Source of the DNA: Orbilia blumenaviensis
Taxonomy: Eukaryota; Ascomycota; Orbiliomycetes; Orbiliales; Orbiliaceae
Direction: 5' to 3'
Length of the DNA stretch: 64,000 nt
Assembly (NCBI GenBank): GCA_036872755.1
Contig: JAVHNS010000003.1
Span: 992,001-1,056,000 of the forward strand
In this document: positions 11,129 through 23,927 of the stretch, in pieces
How positions within the stretch are numbered: the stretch's first letter is position 1
Layout of the letters: every line of letters starts with the position of its first letter
Translations under genes and position numbers: made by a program
Notes under the pieces: model-generated
Database searches by the model: none
The model's input: only the letters and a program-made list of their open reading frames with translations
What the model was told of the DNA's origin: nothing

Positions 11129-12253
11129 ATGTTATTCTCCAAGATTGCAGTCCCACTCGCCTTCTTCGTTGGTTCCTCCGTCGCCATCGTATCCAACGGC
11201 GCTCCTTTCATTGCCTATGTCTGCCCACCAGGACCAGCCGACCAGCCGTTCGTATATCGAAATGCTGCATCCACCCGTGGTATCCAAAATGAATGCAAAT
11301 ATGTAGCACAAGACAATACAAACCCTCCACGACACGGAGTATTGGTCAACCAGTGCCCGCAGACCATGCCGGATACTCCAGAATGTACCTGGTACGCCTT
11401 CGACCAGACCTTTGACATCCCAGCCAACGGCGCACCATTCGTATTCTATGCCACAAAAAATAAGGGAGATTGCGATGCTACAGCCGTTCGTTGCAGACAG
11501 GCGGGTTGTAAATGGGTCTCGAAAGCGAGTAAAGTTAAGAAGGCCGGTACCATGGGTATCCTGTGCAACATGTGCGACAGGTCACCGGAATTGACTCCCG
11601 GTGCTGATTCTTATGGTTTTGGCAATAACCCGCCTCCTAAAGATCCTGAACCTGAAGCTGAACGCCCTGCTCCTGTCAAGCAAGTGACTGTGACAAAGAC
11701 TATTACAGTCGGCACAGACCCCAAGACCATCCGCGTCATTGAATATGTTAACGACGACCCGACCAGAACGATCACGGAATATGTCGAGAAATCAGTCGGT
11801 GGTCCCAAGACGATTACAAAGACTATTAGGGATGGCGATAATACTAAGACTATTATCATCGAGTATATTGGTGGCCGTCCCATCAAGACAATTACACTCG
11901 GAGGCGATCGCGATGGCGGAGACAAAACTAGCACTGTCACAAAGTATATCACAAAGGACGGTCGCAGGGTTAAGACTATCTATATCCGATATATCAATGG
12001 ACGTGCTGATACCACAAAGACTATTACTGTCAATGGTCCATCTGAGACCAAGGTTATTACAAGGTATATTACCGAGAAGGGTCGCAGGGCGAAGACTGTT
12101 TATGTGCGAATCATCAATGGTGTTACCAAGACTGTTACGGAAACCGCAAAGGCTCCGGAACCAACTGATGATGGCGAGGATAAGGGTAAGGGTGGTGATG
12201 ACAATGATGACAAGGGCAAGGGTGGCGACGACAATGGAGATGATGGCTACTAA
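11129..12253 (+). CDS. Secreted protein with KTIT/YING repeats and acidic tail
   Basis: Intronless, 374 aa. Residues 1-19 (MLFSKIAVPLAFFVGSSVA) form a signal peptide. Residues about 25-160 hold a globular domain with about ten cysteines, including C-x2-C in LCNMCDRS. From about 185 to 340 there are imperfect repeats built on a V/T-K-T-I-T core followed by TKTIxIxYINGR-type strands, each about 20-35 residues, predicting a Thr-rich beta-strand array. The tail is a Lys/Gly/Asp repeat (DKGKGGDDN twice). Nothing enzymatic is visible. I do not recognise the Cys domain. A cell-wall or surface-associated structural protein is an inference from the signal peptide and repetitive Thr-rich architecture. 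There is no C-terminal hydrophobic GPI-type tail. Confidence 0.75.
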   Translation: MLFSKIAVPLAFFVGSSVAIVSNGAPFIAYVCPPGPADQPFVYRNAASTRGIQNECKYVAQDNTNPPRHGVLVNQCPQTMPDTPECTWYAFDQTFDIPANGAPFVFYATKNKGDCDATAVRCRQAGCKWVSKASKVKKAGTMGILCNMCDRSPELTPGADSYGFGNNPPPKDPEPEAERPAPVKQVTVTKTITVGTDPKTIRVIEYVNDDPTRTITEYVEKSVGGPKTITKTIRDGDNTKTIIIEYIGGRPIKTITLGGDRDGGDKTSTVTKYITKDGRRVKTIYIRYINGRADTTKTITVNGPSETKVITRYITEKGRRAKTVYVRIINGVTKTVTETAKAPEPTDDGEDKGKGGDDNDDKGKGGDDNGDDGY

Positions 12254-14589
12254 ATTGGTGGTCACTTGGATTTTGATCCTGTCGAGAGAAAAAAAAAGAT
12301 TAAAAGAAAGATTAGCAGTGAATGAGACCAACATTCTATTTACATTCACGACGAAATGATATCCACGAATTCATGTATTGCCTATTTTTTTCCCTGTATT
12401 TGGCCTATTTTTTGTCTTCTTTCTTTCTTTTCTTTCTGTAGTTGCATGAAAAAAATACAAATAGGAATGAAATGGAAAAAAAAGGATATTCGACTCGGAC
12501 AGGTAACTGTTAGATTCAATGAATATCCTGTTCTGACACAAAAATACCCACATCGAGGGCGTCTCAACTGGGTCTGTTGTTTGTTGTAATATTATGTCAG
12601 CTGTGTGGGCTTCTTAGTTTTGGTCCTAAAGACCGGACTTAAGTACTCATAATCTACTGAAATCTTTGATTAATTAGTCGGTTAGTGTCCTTTAAAGACT
12701 AGATAATACCCTTTTATGTGAGTTCTGACATACAAAGGCTGGTAATGTCCACCGCGCCTTCTTATCTTCCGTGTTGGGAAAGTGTATGGAGGTAATTCGG
12801 TGTTAACATGATAATGCACATCAAATTGATGTTACTATTGATAGAGTATTGCCAGAAAATATCTCCATATATTTCGGATTAATTACAACGGACATTAAAA
12901 AGTGTACTTGTCCTGCAGAGTGGTAGGGTTAGTAGAAGGGTTCCATAGTTTAGGTACAGAGGGATAGATCTAGATCTATCCCTCTGTCGTAGTCAGCCAA
13001 CGGAAAACCTTGAGAAGTTATAATTATAATTTCTCAATTTAATTCAGCCCAGAAACACTTAAACCGTCTCCAATTTATAAAGTATTTACTAAACTACCAA
13101 AAATGATTTCAAGATGCTGGAATTCGAGATAGAAGGGACTAACAACACCACACTGCACCTGCGAAGGATAGCTCTAAACAGCAGTGCCTCACGTGTGTTT
13201 GTCTGGGCAGATACAGGCTTTGACGCAGCCCCCAAAACTGCTAACTGTTTGGCTAATAGGCGCTAAGTACTTGAGACACTGCAAATGCAAGGACGCTTCT
13301 AGTCAGCTTCCAAAACCCGGGATCGCGTGTGTCAAGAATATTAATCGGCTTAGCTCTATAGTATAGTACGTATCAGGTACTTGAGGAGCTATATCGACAC
13401 AAAGCTTATACACAGTCGTGGGCGTGTATATCCGAGAGAGGTGTCTACCAGGCCTGGCAGCTACATAGCATGCTTGAACCTAAAACCTGTGTTATAGCTG
13501 GTACCGATAGCTGGGTAATAGCTGACAGCTAACACGCCCAAGCTTTCTTTTCTGGCGACCGAGGTGTCTTTTTTTCACTTCTTCGAATAGGATTATTGCC
13601 TCACGAGACATCCATCGACATCATCTCTCCTTTCTGCAGTACTGCATGCATTAGATTAATTAAAATGAATGGATGAAATATTTTCCTCCGCATGCGTCAG
13701 GTAATATAAAGTACTTGTACTTGGACATACTGGTATTATATGCAGCGTTCGAAAGGCTGTCCTATCAACGGTCTTGTAACATAACATGGAATCACGTAAC
13801 ACACCGCGAACAGACCTATCAGATCAGATGGGCACGCACTTGCTGTTCCCACCCTCGTGCATATATGCACTCCTCCTACTCCTCTCGATCCAACTCGATT
13901 TCCCCCCCTCACTCGTTTCTCCTCGAGGGCAAAAAGCGAATCCAGGCCAGTAGGCAGCTAGGTTAATTAGCTAGAAGCTGATTAGCGTCCCACAAGCTCG
14001 TGAAAAACGGCCAACGAAATGAGATTTTAGATATTAGTAACGCGAAAGGAAGAGAGAAAAAAAGAAAGAATATAATTTATTTTTATTATTTAATAGAAGA
14101 TGCCCCTGCATGGAACTAAGAGCATGGCCAGCCTGTCCGCGAACTCGCTATGTATGTATGTGTATACACTATGAAGTAATAATCGCGTCGACGACGCCAT
14201 GGCGGCCCCATGGAGGATATAGATTAAAAGCAATTTGACTGCCATTTCGGGTAAAATTGCATATGCACAACTAGGAGTCCTGACCTGTCCTGCACTCCTC
14301 CCAACTGCAAACCAAACCAAACCTTCGATTCGACCTAAACTAAAAGAAACCCACCTTCTTTGTCGGCTGGAATCAGAACAAACCGGGTATACCAAAGGAA
14401 GAAAGCGAACAGAAAAAAAAAAAAAAAAGGATCATGCGCCCTGCAGCTCGAGCAGGCTGTTAATTTCGGCGCGTCGTTCCAGAAGTACAGTACAGTACAG
14501 GCACAGGTAACAGGTAACAAGTAACAGGCATAGGATCAATAGGACGAGAAGACGAAGGGAAGGAAGGAAAGACAGAAATAACCGTAACC
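12254..14589. other. Intergenic, no gene seen
   Basis: A 2.3-kb gap between co-directional genes. It contains a perfect 32-bp palindrome (12956-12987). From 14400 to 14589 it is the leader or promoter of the coiled-coil gene, with a 16-A run near 14411 and short CAGGTAACA repeats around 14500. Other frames look spurious. Confidence 0.55.
12956..12987. repeat. Perfect 32-bp palindrome
   Basis: The left half ACAGAGGGATAGATCT is exactly reverse-complementary to the right half AGATCTATCCCTCTGT with no spacer. It sits in AT-rich intergenic DNA with no gene within 700 bp. It could form a cruciform, be a dimeric protein site or be the joined termini of an excised element; the sequence does not decide. 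Confidence 0.9.
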
Positions 14590-17500
14590 ATGGCTGCCAT
14601 CTGGCGAGTGAATAACTCTTCCTCCCACTCCCGCTCCCAATCCTCTCCCGCCGGTGCTACCGCTGCTGTCGTCCCTGGTATTGGAACTGGAACTGGTGCT
14701 GGTACCGGTACATCTACATCATCTTCTACTCCCGCATCTCCTTCTCTTTCTGCTTCTGCTGCTCCTGTTAATACTACTGTTACTGCTACTGCTACTGCTA
14801 CTGCTACTGCGTCTTCTGCATCTTTGTCTTCTTCTTCTTCTTCTTCTTCTTCTTCTGCTCCTGTCGAGGGTCCTCCGGATATTGATATCGACCTGATCGA
14901 CCTCATTCCAATCCCTCCTTCAACTCCTCCGCAAAGGTCGCTGGTTCTGCTGCATTCGCCTTCCAAGCGCCGCATCCCTCATCGCCAGTCCCCCCTGCGC
15001 ATTACCACAAATACAAATACAAACAACAATAATTTTAATCTTAATGATCTCGAGCATGCTATCAATCCCAGCCCGGGCAATACCAATAGTACTTTAAACA
15101 CCAACAATAACAATCCCGACGACTCTTCCCCAACAGCCCAGCACACCACAACATCCTACGCTACTCTATCCCTCCTCTCGGCCGTTGGTTCAGGCTCCGG
15201 CCGTCGAAAACTCAAGGAATTCCCCGGCCTTATCCCTCTCTCGCGCTACTTTATCCCACCATCTCCCACTCCCAGCAATACCTCCGCCACTCCTGTCGCT
15301 GGAACCTCCCCAACCACACCCACCGGCCCTCCTCCTTCCCATTTTCTTCCTCTCCCATCGATATTTAGCGGTGGTGGTGGTGGCGCAGAAGAACAAAAAG
15401 ACGCACAGAAAAAAGAAGGACAAGAAGAAAAAGTGGATACCTACACTGTAAAACCAATTGGCAGCGCTTTCACCACACCGAACATCTCGCCTACGAATAC
15501 CACCTTCAAAGAAAGAGACGAACAACAAAAAACAGCAGAACAAACTCGTGCGCCGCCGCCCGACGGAATACAACCTGATGATACAGACATGGAACAACAA
15601 CCACCGGTAGCGATTGTTGGTGATCCGGAGCCGTTGATGACACAGGATTTGCTGAATTTTTATAAAGTGGGTGGCTAGCGTTCCTTATCGGTTAAAAGCA
15701 AAAATATTTTTCTTCGTTGTCGCGCTAAACTGAATTATCGAACAGAATCGACTTCATGAGCTTGAAAAATCGTCGCAGCAGGAGCTTTTGGAGAGGATCT
15801 CCGTCCTACGTGGATTCTTACTGGAACACCATGATGCTACAAACCGTCTTGAACGACAATTGCATGAGCTACAGGAGGAGAATGAGGCGCTGTCCGAGGA
15901 ATTGCAGGAGACGGTGAAACACAAGGTCGAAATAATCGCATTACAAAAAGAAAATGAAGTCCTCAAAGGTATTTACCTTATCTCCACTGTCTGCCCGTTC
16001 TAAATTAAAGGCGGTTGACTAATCCAATTAATCCAGAAAAAATCGACCAACTCTCCCGAAACCAAGACCACTTGCCCTACCCAATCGCTCCGATCCCAAG
16101 CCCAGACCCCTCCGTAACCTCCTCCTCGAAAGAAGAACCCCAGGAGATGGGCTACGACAAGATCCAAACCCACTACGAAGATCTGATCTCCCAGCTCCTC
16201 GCCAAATTCACCGAACAATCCAATGCCCGCTACTCCGAACGTGCTCTTGCGACCCAGAACATCGACCAGCTCAACGATCGATGCAGACGGCTCGAAACTG
16301 CCGTGTCGGATTCGCTTAAGGATACGATTCTCGAAAGAGGCAAGCGGGTTGGATTGGAAGAGAAGCTGAAGGAAACGGAGGAGGAGCTCAACGTTAGTGT
16401 TTGGGAGATGCAGAGCCAGATCGAGATCTTTGAGAGACATATCAATGAGAGCAGGATGAGTCCTGAAGGGTTGCAAACGGTTCACGAGGAAGGAGCCTCT
16501 GGATTCGATGGGGCCGACGACGAGGAATTCGGAACTATGATCCCTCCAGAGATGTTCGATGATCTGCCGGATACTGGTATGCGTAGGTCCTCGACTATTG
16601 GGTCTATTTCGCCGAAGAGGTTGTCTGGATCTGTATCACCGAGAAAAACACCGTCTCCGACTAAACAAAGGAGGACGCCGAGCCCGACTTCCAACGTTCG
16701 AGATTCTGGGATACAAACCGAGGAGGAGTCGGCTGATGTAAAGGATATTGCTGCCCTGCGACAGGAGCTATCGGATATGATCGCTGACCGACGAGCTGAG
16801 GAAGAAGACCTTAAAACGAAACGCGCAGATCTCGAAGCCACCTATGAGAAGTTCATTGGTATTATCGAGCAGGCTAAGTCCCGTGAAGATGAATACAACA
16901 ATCTCAAGGCCGAAACCGTGGAGTTGAGACAACAGGTCGATGAATTACTTGAACAGCATGAATTCGATCATGAAGAGCTTTTGACGAGGCAGCATGATTT
17001 GGATGCGATGTTTGAGCAATTGGAAGGGGCTTTGAAACAGGGTGTCGAGGATAAGAAGGAGATTACGAGGTTGAATAAGGAGGTTGAGGATTTGAGGAAG
17101 CAGATGGAAGAGGTTGATTCCGTTTCTATATTCAAGGATGATTCCGAGATCAAAGAGCTGAAGGCGCAGATCGAGGAGGTCAGGAAGGAGAAGGAAGCGC
17201 TTGAGGAGAAGTTGGAGAAGGCGAATATGGAGGTGCAGGGGTTGAAGGATCTGGTTGAGGCTTTGAACCAGGAGAGGCCTGGAGATAAAGGAAAAGAACA
17301 GGAGAAGGAGAAAGAAGAGCCTCAATCACCAACCGACGAAGTTGAAATGCTTCGCAAGAAACTCGAAACCACAAACAAGGACTTCGCCGCCCTTCGCACC
17401 CGACTCCTAGAGCTCGAAATCTCGAAACTTACAGCCGAAAAGGAAACTTCTCGAAAGGAAGGGGATTTGAAGCAACTCCGCGAGCAGATGCATAACCTGA

Positions 17501-18810
17501 CTAAGGGTCAGGTTGAGAAAGTCACTGAGCTGACTCGTGCGCGTGATGAGCTTGATAATCTTCGGAAACGCTACGATGAGCTGTTGTCTGATAGGAAGAA
17601 GGACGACGATTCTCGGCATGGAAAGTTTATGGAGTTGGAGAGTGTTAAGCAGAGGCTGGAGGACGTGATGAGGATTAAGGAGCAAGAGGCTCTTTTGCAT
17701 CAAAAAGATGCAGATGCTTGGAAGAGGAAGGACGAGGAGAGCCAGGAGGAGTTGAAGAAGGTTTCTGGACGGCTGGCGGAGATGGTTATTGAAGTCGAGG
17801 GACGTAATGAGGTTATGAAGGCTCTGAATGAGACTATTGAGAAATTAAAGGAGGCTGATGAAGCCAGTGGGGTTGCAATCGAGGATGCGAATAAGAAGAT
17901 CCAGGAACTAGAAAAGGAGCTCGCGAAGTTTACGGATCTTGAGTCAAAGAAAGAGTCTGCCGAAAAGGAGCTTGAGGTACTTAAAACCATGACCAAGGAC
18001 CTGGAAGACAAAATGAACAAGCACCAGGCCGCCGTTTCCAGCGAAGAGGACCGGGATAGGATCGAAGAACTCGAACACCAGCTCGCCGAAGTCAACGCAC
18101 ATCTAGAAAAGGTCATCGAAGAGGCTGACCTCGAAATCGAAGCCTTAGCCAAAGACCTTGAAGAGGCCAAAGTTCATACTGTGGACATTGCAACCGAAGC
18201 CGAAGACAGGATTACATCGCTCGAGGATGAGGTCGAAAAACTCAACCGAATTCCAGAAGCACTCAAGCAAGCCGCCGAGTCGAGGATCAACGAATTAACG
18301 AACGCCTTAGATGTTGTTAAGACCGCTGCCGAGGAGAAGATTACACACCTTGAAAGCATGTTGATCGAAACGAAGGATTATGCGGAGAAGCAGGTCAATG
18401 CTGCAGAGAATGAGATGAAGAAGTTGGATATGCAAATGAAGGTTGAGGAGGCGCGCGCGGCTGCTACTGTTGCGGCTGCTACTGATAGAGTCGCCGTGCT
18501 GGAGAAGCAGATGAAGACCTTCGACACTTTGTATGTTCCCTTTACCCCCTACATTATTCTTAAGGGATATGTTACTAACATGAACTATAGGAAGCGACAC
18601 AAGGCACAAGACGAGTCCGACTTACAGCTCCTCAAATCGCACGTGGTCAAGATTGAGCGTATCGCGCTTCAGTACCTGCCACTCGAAGATTCAGGCATGC
18701 TGATCGCAATTGACGAATTAAAGAAAAGTTATCTCGAAACCCAGCAAAAGCATAAGAAACGCAGAAAGAAGGAAATGATAATGGCAGAAAAGAGCGGAGT
18801 GCAGCTGTAA
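14590..18810 (+). CDS. Large coiled-coil protein, 1337 aa
   Basis: Four exons: 14590-15666, 15746-15968, 16037-18530, 18591-18810. Phases agree and introns 1-3 are 79, 68 and 60 nt. Residues 1-350 are low-complexity: a poly-Ser tract encoded by TCT repeats, a T-A-T-A-T repeat and Asn/Thr-rich stretches, with a more conserved-looking FPGLIPLSRYFIPPSP at about 215-230. From residue about 365 almost to the end it is heptad-rich, Glu/Lys/Leu coiled coil, broken by a Ser-Pro-rich linker at about 560-610 (SPKRLSGSVSPRKTPSPTKQ, with several SP sites suggesting phosphorylation). The last exon is a conserved-looking helix with LQLLKSHVVKIERIALQYLP. Such architecture is typical of spindle-pole, polarity or cytoskeletal scaffolds, but I cannot assign a family. 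The third intron is a multiple of three without stops and could be overlooked. Confidence 0.8.
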
Positions 18811-19500
18811 TGAATTTTGACATCTGACAAAAGAATAACAGAGTCATGAGTGCGATGTTATGGGTTTCCGACGGGTTTCATTATGAATGAAGGGTATGAT
18901 GCATGATTGTTGCATTTTTTGCTTATCATATAGAAAAAGGTTAGATTTGGTATGGCGTTTTTTTCCCTCTTATCCCTTTTTTTCTTCCATTTTTTCCATT
19001 TCCCTTTTTATGATATACCTTTATCATTTCCTTTGGAGGGTCATCATGATATTTCTTCTTCGGTGGATGCCACGGCAGCGGCTTCTTTCAGGTATTTTTC
19101 CTTTACTGGAGTTTGAAGATTCTTTTCTCGGGATTTCATAATTTCGGATAATTTCTATTTGGTCTTCGTGTATATATTACTACCGACCTCTTTATTCCCT
19201 TTTTTTTATTATTTTTTTGTAACGCTGGTGGTTTGTTGGATAATGGTTTGGGTTATCCTTTACTCCTGTATTTGTAAATATACGTGATGAGGCTGTTTTG
19301 TGGATTGTAATTATGTGTTTTTCTTTGAGATTCGATATCCTTAATAGCGATTTGTATGCCTATAGCTTGAGATGAGTCTACAACGCGAACATGGACATAC
19401 GGTGTCGTGGCTGCGGCGTCGTCCAAATCTATAATGGTAGAACGAGACCCGAGTAGGTTAGCTATATATATTGCACCTCTAATGGTATAAAATAAATAAA
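18811..19500. other. Intergenic, 3' ends of two converging genes
   Basis: T-rich on the plus strand, holding the 3' UTRs of the coiled-coil gene and the minus-strand 389-aa gene. No gene seen. Confidence 0.6.
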
Positions 19501-20896
19501 TCAATATACCCAATGACCAAACCACTCCTCCCTCATCTTACTCCTTAATAGTTGAATATCCAGCGTAAACGTCAGACCCTCATCAATCCCGGACTCCTCG
19601 AATTTAAAATCACAGTCTTCACCGTATATTTCCTGTATTGTGAATGTTATATTTTCCTTTTTCCGCTGTCGGTGGTAGTCGTCGCCGTCCCGAGCGGGTG
19701 GGATAGGGAAGAGGATTACTTCGTCGGTTAGGTGGCCCATTTTGCGGGAGGGGTCGTAGCGCCAGACGTCTAGTCTTGCGTGGAGCTTTTTGGTGGTCAG
19801 AGCAATGCGGCTGTTATTGCTATTGTTAGTAGTGTTATCCTGGTTATTAGGTTGATCTTCCACTCTTTCGTCGTCGTCGTTGTCCCCAGGACTGGGCGCA
19901 GGATGAATCATAGCCAGTATCACAACCTTTGTTTTGGCTTTACTGTGTGAAAACCATAGATCACGAATACGGTAGAGGTCATGCCAGTGGGTTAGAAGGT
20001 CCGAGGGACGGGATGTGGGTGAGAAGGCGTAGTCGACGATTATGGTTGGGAAGGTGTTTGCGCTGGTTTCGTGGTTTGGATGGAGTGAGAGGGGGGGCGT
20101 TAGGAAGGGAGTTTTGTAGCGGGTTGGGGTTGTGGTTGGGGTTGCTGGTGATAAATACATGATATTTAGTTGTGATGTTGCATTGCTCCTCTTTTGTGTC
20201 ATTCAAGACTTACGCTGGAAGGACATGAGTCGAAGGTTATCGTTTATAAACCTGGAATATTTGCTGATGCGGCTGAAATGCTCTGATGTCCACCGGAGGA
20301 TCTGGTTTATGAAGGCTTTGCTGAGGGCTTCGCCTGCCGGATGGGAGAATTTGAATTGGACGACTTGCTGGTTTGGGTGGTAGGTCAGCCTTTTGGAAGG
20401 AATGATGTTAGTTATGTGACTCCTACTGATACTGCTATTCTCTTCTACGTATAATACATATGTATAAATTGAAACTACAGTTGCGCCCGAGGGCTTCCAG
20501 AACCCAGACTATTTTGGAATTAACAAAAGAAAGGAGAATATTGTACCCTAAACGGTTTGTTTGAAAGTTGAAGAGTTTCCGCTTGTACCAGTCCATTACT
20601 TCCATAGCTGTTCGTGGGGTAGTATGAGGGAAGGATATGGTCTGGCCGTCAGGATACATTCTGGTATTGAAGAGGATGCGGAGTAGATGGGATCCGATGG
20701 TATCGTGTATTTTTTTGAAGGTGGGATTTTGGGGTTCCTTTTCTCCTTTTTCTTCTTCTTCTTCTTCTCCCTCTTCCTCCTCTTCTCCTTCTTCTCCTTT
20801 TTCTCTTTTTTCTCCATCTTCTCCATCTTCCCTTCCTCCTAGATCTACGTTGCCCCTACCCTCTAAGAGAGCGTTATTTGGGGGCGTAGACGACAT
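19501..20896 (-). CDS. Unknown protein, 389 aa, PD-(D/E)XK-like fold suspected
   Basis: Three exons: 20896-20547, 20389-20214, 20144-19501. Phases agree, the donor of intron 2 is GTAAGT and intron 1 has an ACTAAC branch. An in-frame ATG 27 nt upstream (20923) is an alternative start. The N-terminus has a Glu/Gly-rich run encoded by a TCC/TTC microsatellite. The middle exon encodes HPNQQVVQFKFSHPAGEAL. The third exon has TIIVDYAFSPTSRPSDLLTH, then KTKVVILAMIHP and a C-terminal strand-helix ending FTLDIQLLRSKMREEW. This order resembles a common fungal domain with an EVxxSxS...L motif related to restriction-endonuclease folds, but the D/E-x-K catalytic pattern is degenerate here. That assignment is inference. 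No neighbour suggests a function. Confidence 0.65.
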
Positions 20897-22353
20897 AATG
20901 TGTGGTAGTATAATATACTGCAAGTGCGATAAGTAGGTACTACGAGACTAGATACGTAGTATGGAAGTAGATAGTGTAGGTGGTATGTCGGCAGGTGTGT
21001 TGAGGGGGTCGTCGAAGGACGTTAAAGATTTCCTTTTTGGGACTGGGTGGTTTCCTGGGAGATCCAGAAAGGCCTTCCGTTGGCTTCTATATATTCTCGA
21101 CCTACAGATTCTCCAGTATCTCGGGAGTTATCCTCAAACTTTCAACCTTCAACCATCGTCGCAGTCATAATCGTCAGCTTTGCATTTCACCCCACAAACC
21201 GAAGAGCCATCCAAGGATCCCCAGGACTGATAAACCGTGTTGGGAACTGTGATATCTTGCTAGCTCCTGCAGCCAACGGTAGCCAAGCCCGGCTAAGACA
21301 TCGGAACGGCATCTCCTTTCCCACATCTCATTCGCGCGTTTCCCTTCCAGCCCGTCGCTACACTGCACCACTTGGTATACCACCGCCGTCGAAAGAACTC
21401 TTCTCGTCAGTGTATTGCCCATTCGCCTAGTTGGGGTTTTTGTGGCCAACCTTTTTTTTGCCCACGCCGGTCTCGTCCTGGATTGGCACACGCAGCTGCA
21501 CAGACCCTTGTGATACCCGCTCTGCTCTTTTCTTTTTGCTCTCCTCCTGTTCTCTTTTTTCCCTTTCAATATGACAAGCTTGCTGGTCTTTCCCGTCGTC
21601 TCCGGTTCCAGCTTCGTCGACGTGGGTATCAATCGCGATCGCGTGGGTCAGCGCGACAGTTCGGATTACGATCTACCATTGGACAAGTATCAGGCGTATG
21701 ATTGGATCTTGAAGAGGTGTTTGGAGCGAGGTAAGCTACTATCCCCTTCCTTTTTCTTTTTATTTCGCATTTTTTCTTCTTCTTTTTTTTTCTTGGTTCG
21801 TATTAAATTCCCTATATTTTGCCAATGCTATTCGGATGTCATACCGGTTCTTGTCGTTTGTGGACACTAGCTCCAAATTTCACAAGGTTGATGACACGAA
21901 GGAATTCATGCTTCTTTTTTCATGTTGCGTGCCTGTGTGTGTGTGTGTGTGTGTGCTGGTTTGCCTTGAGGTGAACGTAGCCTTCTAACATAGAACAACC
22001 ACTTTTTTACTTTTTACTTTTTTCTCTTGGGTTTCGACATAGCGACGGTGACAGGTGGATGGGTGCTTTGTGAAACGATTTCATTTCTTGACATGCTAAC
22101 TGGTTACCTCATCATCTGCTGTCACGGATATTAGTCTCCGACACGCGCGCGTATAAACCTCACGTTTACCCCTCGACACCACCCTCAGAAGCCGCGGCTC
22201 GGTGTCGTGTTCTATTGAAAAGGCGGTTCGAAGAGTAAGGCCTCGACAGCTTCCTCTCTTTCCCCTTTTAAGCAGAGCTTGAGGAGTGCCCCGCCAGATC
22301 TCGCAGTTAACTCCTGGGACTTAAACAGCTTTAGTATCGATTACCCACCAGCT
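20897..22353. other. Intergenic or leader region upstream of IES2
   Basis: It holds the promoters of the diverging 389-aa gene and IES2, a possible small exon at 21571, and a (TG)11 microsatellite at 21934-21955. Pyrimidine tracts around 21750-21800 and 22000-22030 look like leader or intron sequence. Confidence 0.5.
21571..21730 (+). CDS. Possible first exon of an unrecognised gene
   Basis: An ATG opens a 160-nt frame ending exactly at a donor GTAAGC. It encodes a coding-like peptide with SSDYDLPLDKYQAYDWILKR. I could not fix the downstream exons; the next acceptor candidates near 21870 and 21987 give no clear continuation. It might instead be a spliced upstream ORF in the IES2 leader. Not recognised. 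Confidence 0.25.
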
Positions 22354-23927
22354 ATGGCAGACCGTCGCTCCTCGCGTCGCATTGCTGCGGCATCGTCCCA
22401 ACCTCCTACTACTCCGACGCTTCAGACCCAGCATTCGCGGGGTACGAGGTCTAGCGCTAGAAAGGAGGATGACGGCGCTGCTTCCCTGCCCTCCACCCGC
22501 TCGCATACTAGGACTGCTTCGGTGGAGAATATGAAGGCTGCTTGTAGGTTTCAATTTTGCCACACACACTCTTAAGAAATTACTTGTACGATTGTGCTAA
22601 TTGCTGCTTGGGGATACAGTGCCTAAGACGTCGTCGAATATCAGGAGTGTCGCAGGTGGCCGGAACACTCGTACATCTGCGGCCGCTAATACTAGGTCTC
22701 AGCCTTCTCGTGCATCTGGCCGTTCACAACCTGCGCGAAACGCCACTACAACTTCTTCTGCGAATACAAGGAGTAGGCGGCGACTGCCGTCCAGCGACAG
22801 TGAGGACGACGAGTCGAATATCGATATAGCGGATGACGATGACGTAGAGGCTAGCCAAGACTCCGAGGAGGAAGAAGAGGAAGAGGAGGAAGAGGAGGAA
22901 TCCGAACCTGTACCAAAAAGGCCTTCTCGTGGGGCTGGGACGAGGCAGATGCCGGCAAGACGAGCTGCTAAGGCGGTCTTTTCGGACGAAGATGCTCCGG
23001 GCGAAACCGATGACGGAATGGATATTGATGAGGGACCACCATTGGCCGTTCCTGGTACTGTCCGTGGAAAATTGGCAGTTGCTAGCGAGGACGAAGATGC
23101 AGAGGGGGAGCCGGATGAAGATAGTATTGTAATCCGAGCCCCAACAGCAAAAGCCATCCCGAGATCCGTACCGATTCCGAAGATTGTGGAGCCAGAGAGC
23201 GACGAAGAAGACGACGATGATGAAGATGACGACGAAGAGGGTGAAGATGATGATGATGCGGAAGGCGACGGCATTGATGACGAGGAGGACGAAGAGATGG
23301 ATGATTCCATGATGGCCACGCCAGATATAAGCCGGCCCGATACCCCCAACCTTAAGGGATTGACTAGAAGACAATTGGGCAAATTCGATTCGGTTTATGC
23401 GGCTGATTTGATGGAACTTCCAGACGACTTTGGGACTACAAAGAAGGCGGCACCGTTAACGGCAGCTGAGCAGGCTAGTCGTCGCGCTGAGATGGCGAGA
23501 AGGAGGAAGAATCAGAGTGAGCAGAGGAGAGAAGAGGAGAAGGTATGATTATACTTTGACCTGCTATAATCTAAGTGCTTTCTATATGTTAGATGACTAA
23601 TCACAAAATTCCAATGTTTAGATGGAGACAATAAACAAGCTTCTCAAACGCCAAGCTACAAAGGTCAACCGTCGCAGCCAAAAACAACTAGAGGATGAGA
23701 ACGCAGCGGATGAGGTAGCCGAGGCGGGGACACCGGAGCCTACTGAGCCCCCAAAGATGATTAGGTGGGTTAGCAACAAGAATGGGAGTTTTGTGGGTGT
23801 GCCGCAGAGTTGGATGGAAGCGCCAGTTGGCAATGTTTTCAAGAAGCAAGATGTGGCTTGGAGAAGAGGTGCTACAAAGGTGGGGCTTGTGGAGGAGCTG
23901 CCGGACGAGGTTATGACTGGAGTTTGA
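22354..23927 (+). CDS. IES2: INO80 complex subunit Ies2-like (PAPA-1 domain)
   Basis: Three exons: 22354-22543, 22620-23542, 23622-23927; 472 aa, with 76- and 79-nt introns and GACTAAT at the second branch site. The first two thirds are disordered: Arg/Ser-rich (RRSSRRIAAASSQPP), then long Glu/Asp runs with AT-hook-like KRPSRGAGTRQMPARR. The diagnostic block is LTRRQLGKFDS followed by LPDDF and a Lys/Arg/Glu-rich helix (AEMARRRKNQSEQRREEEK) that continues across intron 2 into INKLLKRQATKVNRRSQ. This is the PAPA-1/INO80B region that helps activate the Ino80 remodelling ATPase in the nucleus. The C-terminus (IRWVSNKNGSFVGVPQSW) fits the small conserved Ies2 end motif. Confidence 0.85.

Noticed and set aside
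14654..14896. Poly-Leu frame overlapping the coiled-coil gene start
   Set aside because: A +1 reading of the TCT/CTG microsatellite that encodes poly-Ser in the real gene.
22699..23382. Long frames opposite IES2
   Set aside because: Ser-rich mirror images of the acidic tract of IES2; no independent coding signal.
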